Part shown: positions 63,481-64,000 of the stretch, piece by piece
How the letters are laid out: each line of letters begins with the position of its first letter
Position numbering within the stretch: position 1 is the first letter of the stretch
Source of the DNA: Flavobacterium cupriresistens
GTDB lineage: Bacteria; Bacteroidota; Bacteroidia; Flavobacteriales; Flavobacteriaceae
DNA length: 64,000 nt
Reading direction: 5' to 3'
Assembly (NCBI RefSeq): GCF_020911925.1
Contig: NZ_CP087134.1
Span: 1,426,001 to 1,490,000 of the forward strand
Position numbers and translations under genes: made by a program
The notes under the pieces: model-generated
What the model was told of the DNA's origin: nothing
The model's database searches: none
What the model saw: only the letters and a program-made list of their open reading frames with translations

Positions 63481-64000
63481 CTAAACGTTTTTCAAATTAA
63501 TGATTTCTTGATCCGTCAGGAAACGCCAGTTACCTCTTGGTAAATTCTTTTTGGTAAGACCTGCAAATGAAACACGATCGATACGTAAAACGTCATAATC
63601 AAAATGTTCAAAAACGGCACGAACCACTTTTACATTTGAAGAACGTAATTTAAGTCCAATTTCGCTTTTAGGCTCATTGTCAATATAACTCACTTCTTCT
63701 ACAAAAACGCGGTGTCCGTCAAGAACTAAACCTTTACTGATTTTTTCTAAATCTTCATATTTAAGGTTTTTATCTAAAGAAACCTGATAGATTTTAGATG
63801 ATTTCTGACTTGGTAAAGTAAATTTACGAATCATATCAGTATCATTTGTAAACAACAACAAACCAGTTGTGTTTTTGTCCATTCTTCCAATTGGAGCAAT
63901 TTTAGCTGTAGTAGAACCACGAACTAATTCTAAAACATTACGGTATTCCTGACCTTCGTCAAGAGCAGTGGTAAAGTTTTTAGGTTTATTCAACAAGATG
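63481..64000 (-). CDS. rRNA pseudouridine synthase (RsuA/RluB type), N-terminally cut by the window
   Basis: The last 173 codons are in the window; the reading frame continues past base 64000 (ILLNKPKNFTTALDEG). The catalytic Asp lies in APIGRMDKNTTGLLLFTND and the C-terminal motifs GLKLRSSNVKVVRAVFEHFD and RGNWRFLT are those of the RsuA/RluB/RluE/RluF group. It isomerises a uridine of ribosomal RNA. The missing S4 domain would be upstream. Confidence 0.9.
   Translation of the reverse strand, partial: ILLNKPKNFTTALDEGQEYRNVLELVRGSTTAKIAPIGRMDKNTTGLLLFTNDTDMIRKFTLPSQKSSKIYQVSLDKNLKYEDLEKISKGLVLDGHRVFVEEVSYIDNEPKSEIGLKLRSSNVKVVRAVFEHFDYDVLRIDRVSFAGLTKKNLPRGNWRFLTDQEIINLKNV

Overview
The window is AT-rich chromosomal DNA of a Bacteroidota bacterium, almost certainly a Flavobacterium or close relative. 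Supporting signs: three tRNA genes preceded by a TTG/TTTG-N18-20-TAnnTTTG type promoter, many Cys-lipoproteins, a TonB-dependent receptor, a BlaI/M56 peptidase pair fused to TonB, an ATP-dependent PEP carboxykinase, an M20 dipeptidase and a ribosome hibernation factor. The intergenic spaces are also filled with families of imperfect palindromes. No insertion sequence, prophage, CRISPR array or rRNA was found.

Layout. 0-6 kb: tail of an NtrC-type response regulator and its kinase, an alkyltransferase-like protein, a LysE-type exporter, TrmB and an ammonium transporter. 6-10 kb: small secreted proteins, including a lipoprotein with three HGxPGHRCD repeats and an exported flavodoxin-RidA fusion, then HPF. 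9.9-10.7 kb: two tandem copies of a covarying structured RNA in front of a 77-residue protein. 10.7-14.3 kb: a translationally coupled Nudix hydrolase and PLD-helicase-DUF3427 protein, which looks like a defence or DNA-repair module. 14.5-25.3 kb: AsmA-like protein, thioredoxin, a TPR kinase/LytTR pair, two lipoproteins, an M1 peptidase and a DUF58 protein. 25.3-27.5 kb: two identical tRNA-Asp genes enclosing a 1.4-kb non-coding array. 27.5-32.8 kb: an AraC regulator and a TolC/HlyD/MFS tripartite efflux operon.

33-37.8 kb: an MBOAT/SGNH O-acetylation pair, then a small accessory patch. The patch holds two membrane proteins of unknown function, an XRE regulator beside a perfect 24-bp palindrome, and a paralogue of the 77-residue protein. 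38-47 kb: tRNA-Leu, an M20 dipeptidase, a lipoprotein/DUF6624/BlaI/M56-TonB operon, a saccharopine dehydrogenase-like enzyme with an inverted-repeat operator candidate, DUF423 and pckA. 47-55 kb: phytase with its TonB receptor, a DUF4407 coiled-coil membrane protein and a PH/SHOCT protein. 55-64 kb: small enzymes, HemW, RuvC, and a flippase-like protein overlapping a glycosyltransferase that carries a heptanucleotide repeat inside its reading frame. These are followed by small lipoproteins, DUF456, DUF937 and the start-truncated end of an rRNA pseudouridine synthase.

The most promising undescribed signals are the tandem structured RNA (10.09-10.43 kb), the possible phase-variable glycosyltransferase (59.96 kb), the Nudix/PLD-helicase pair, and the palindromic repeat families. 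Many of those palindromes have arms shared between distant sites.
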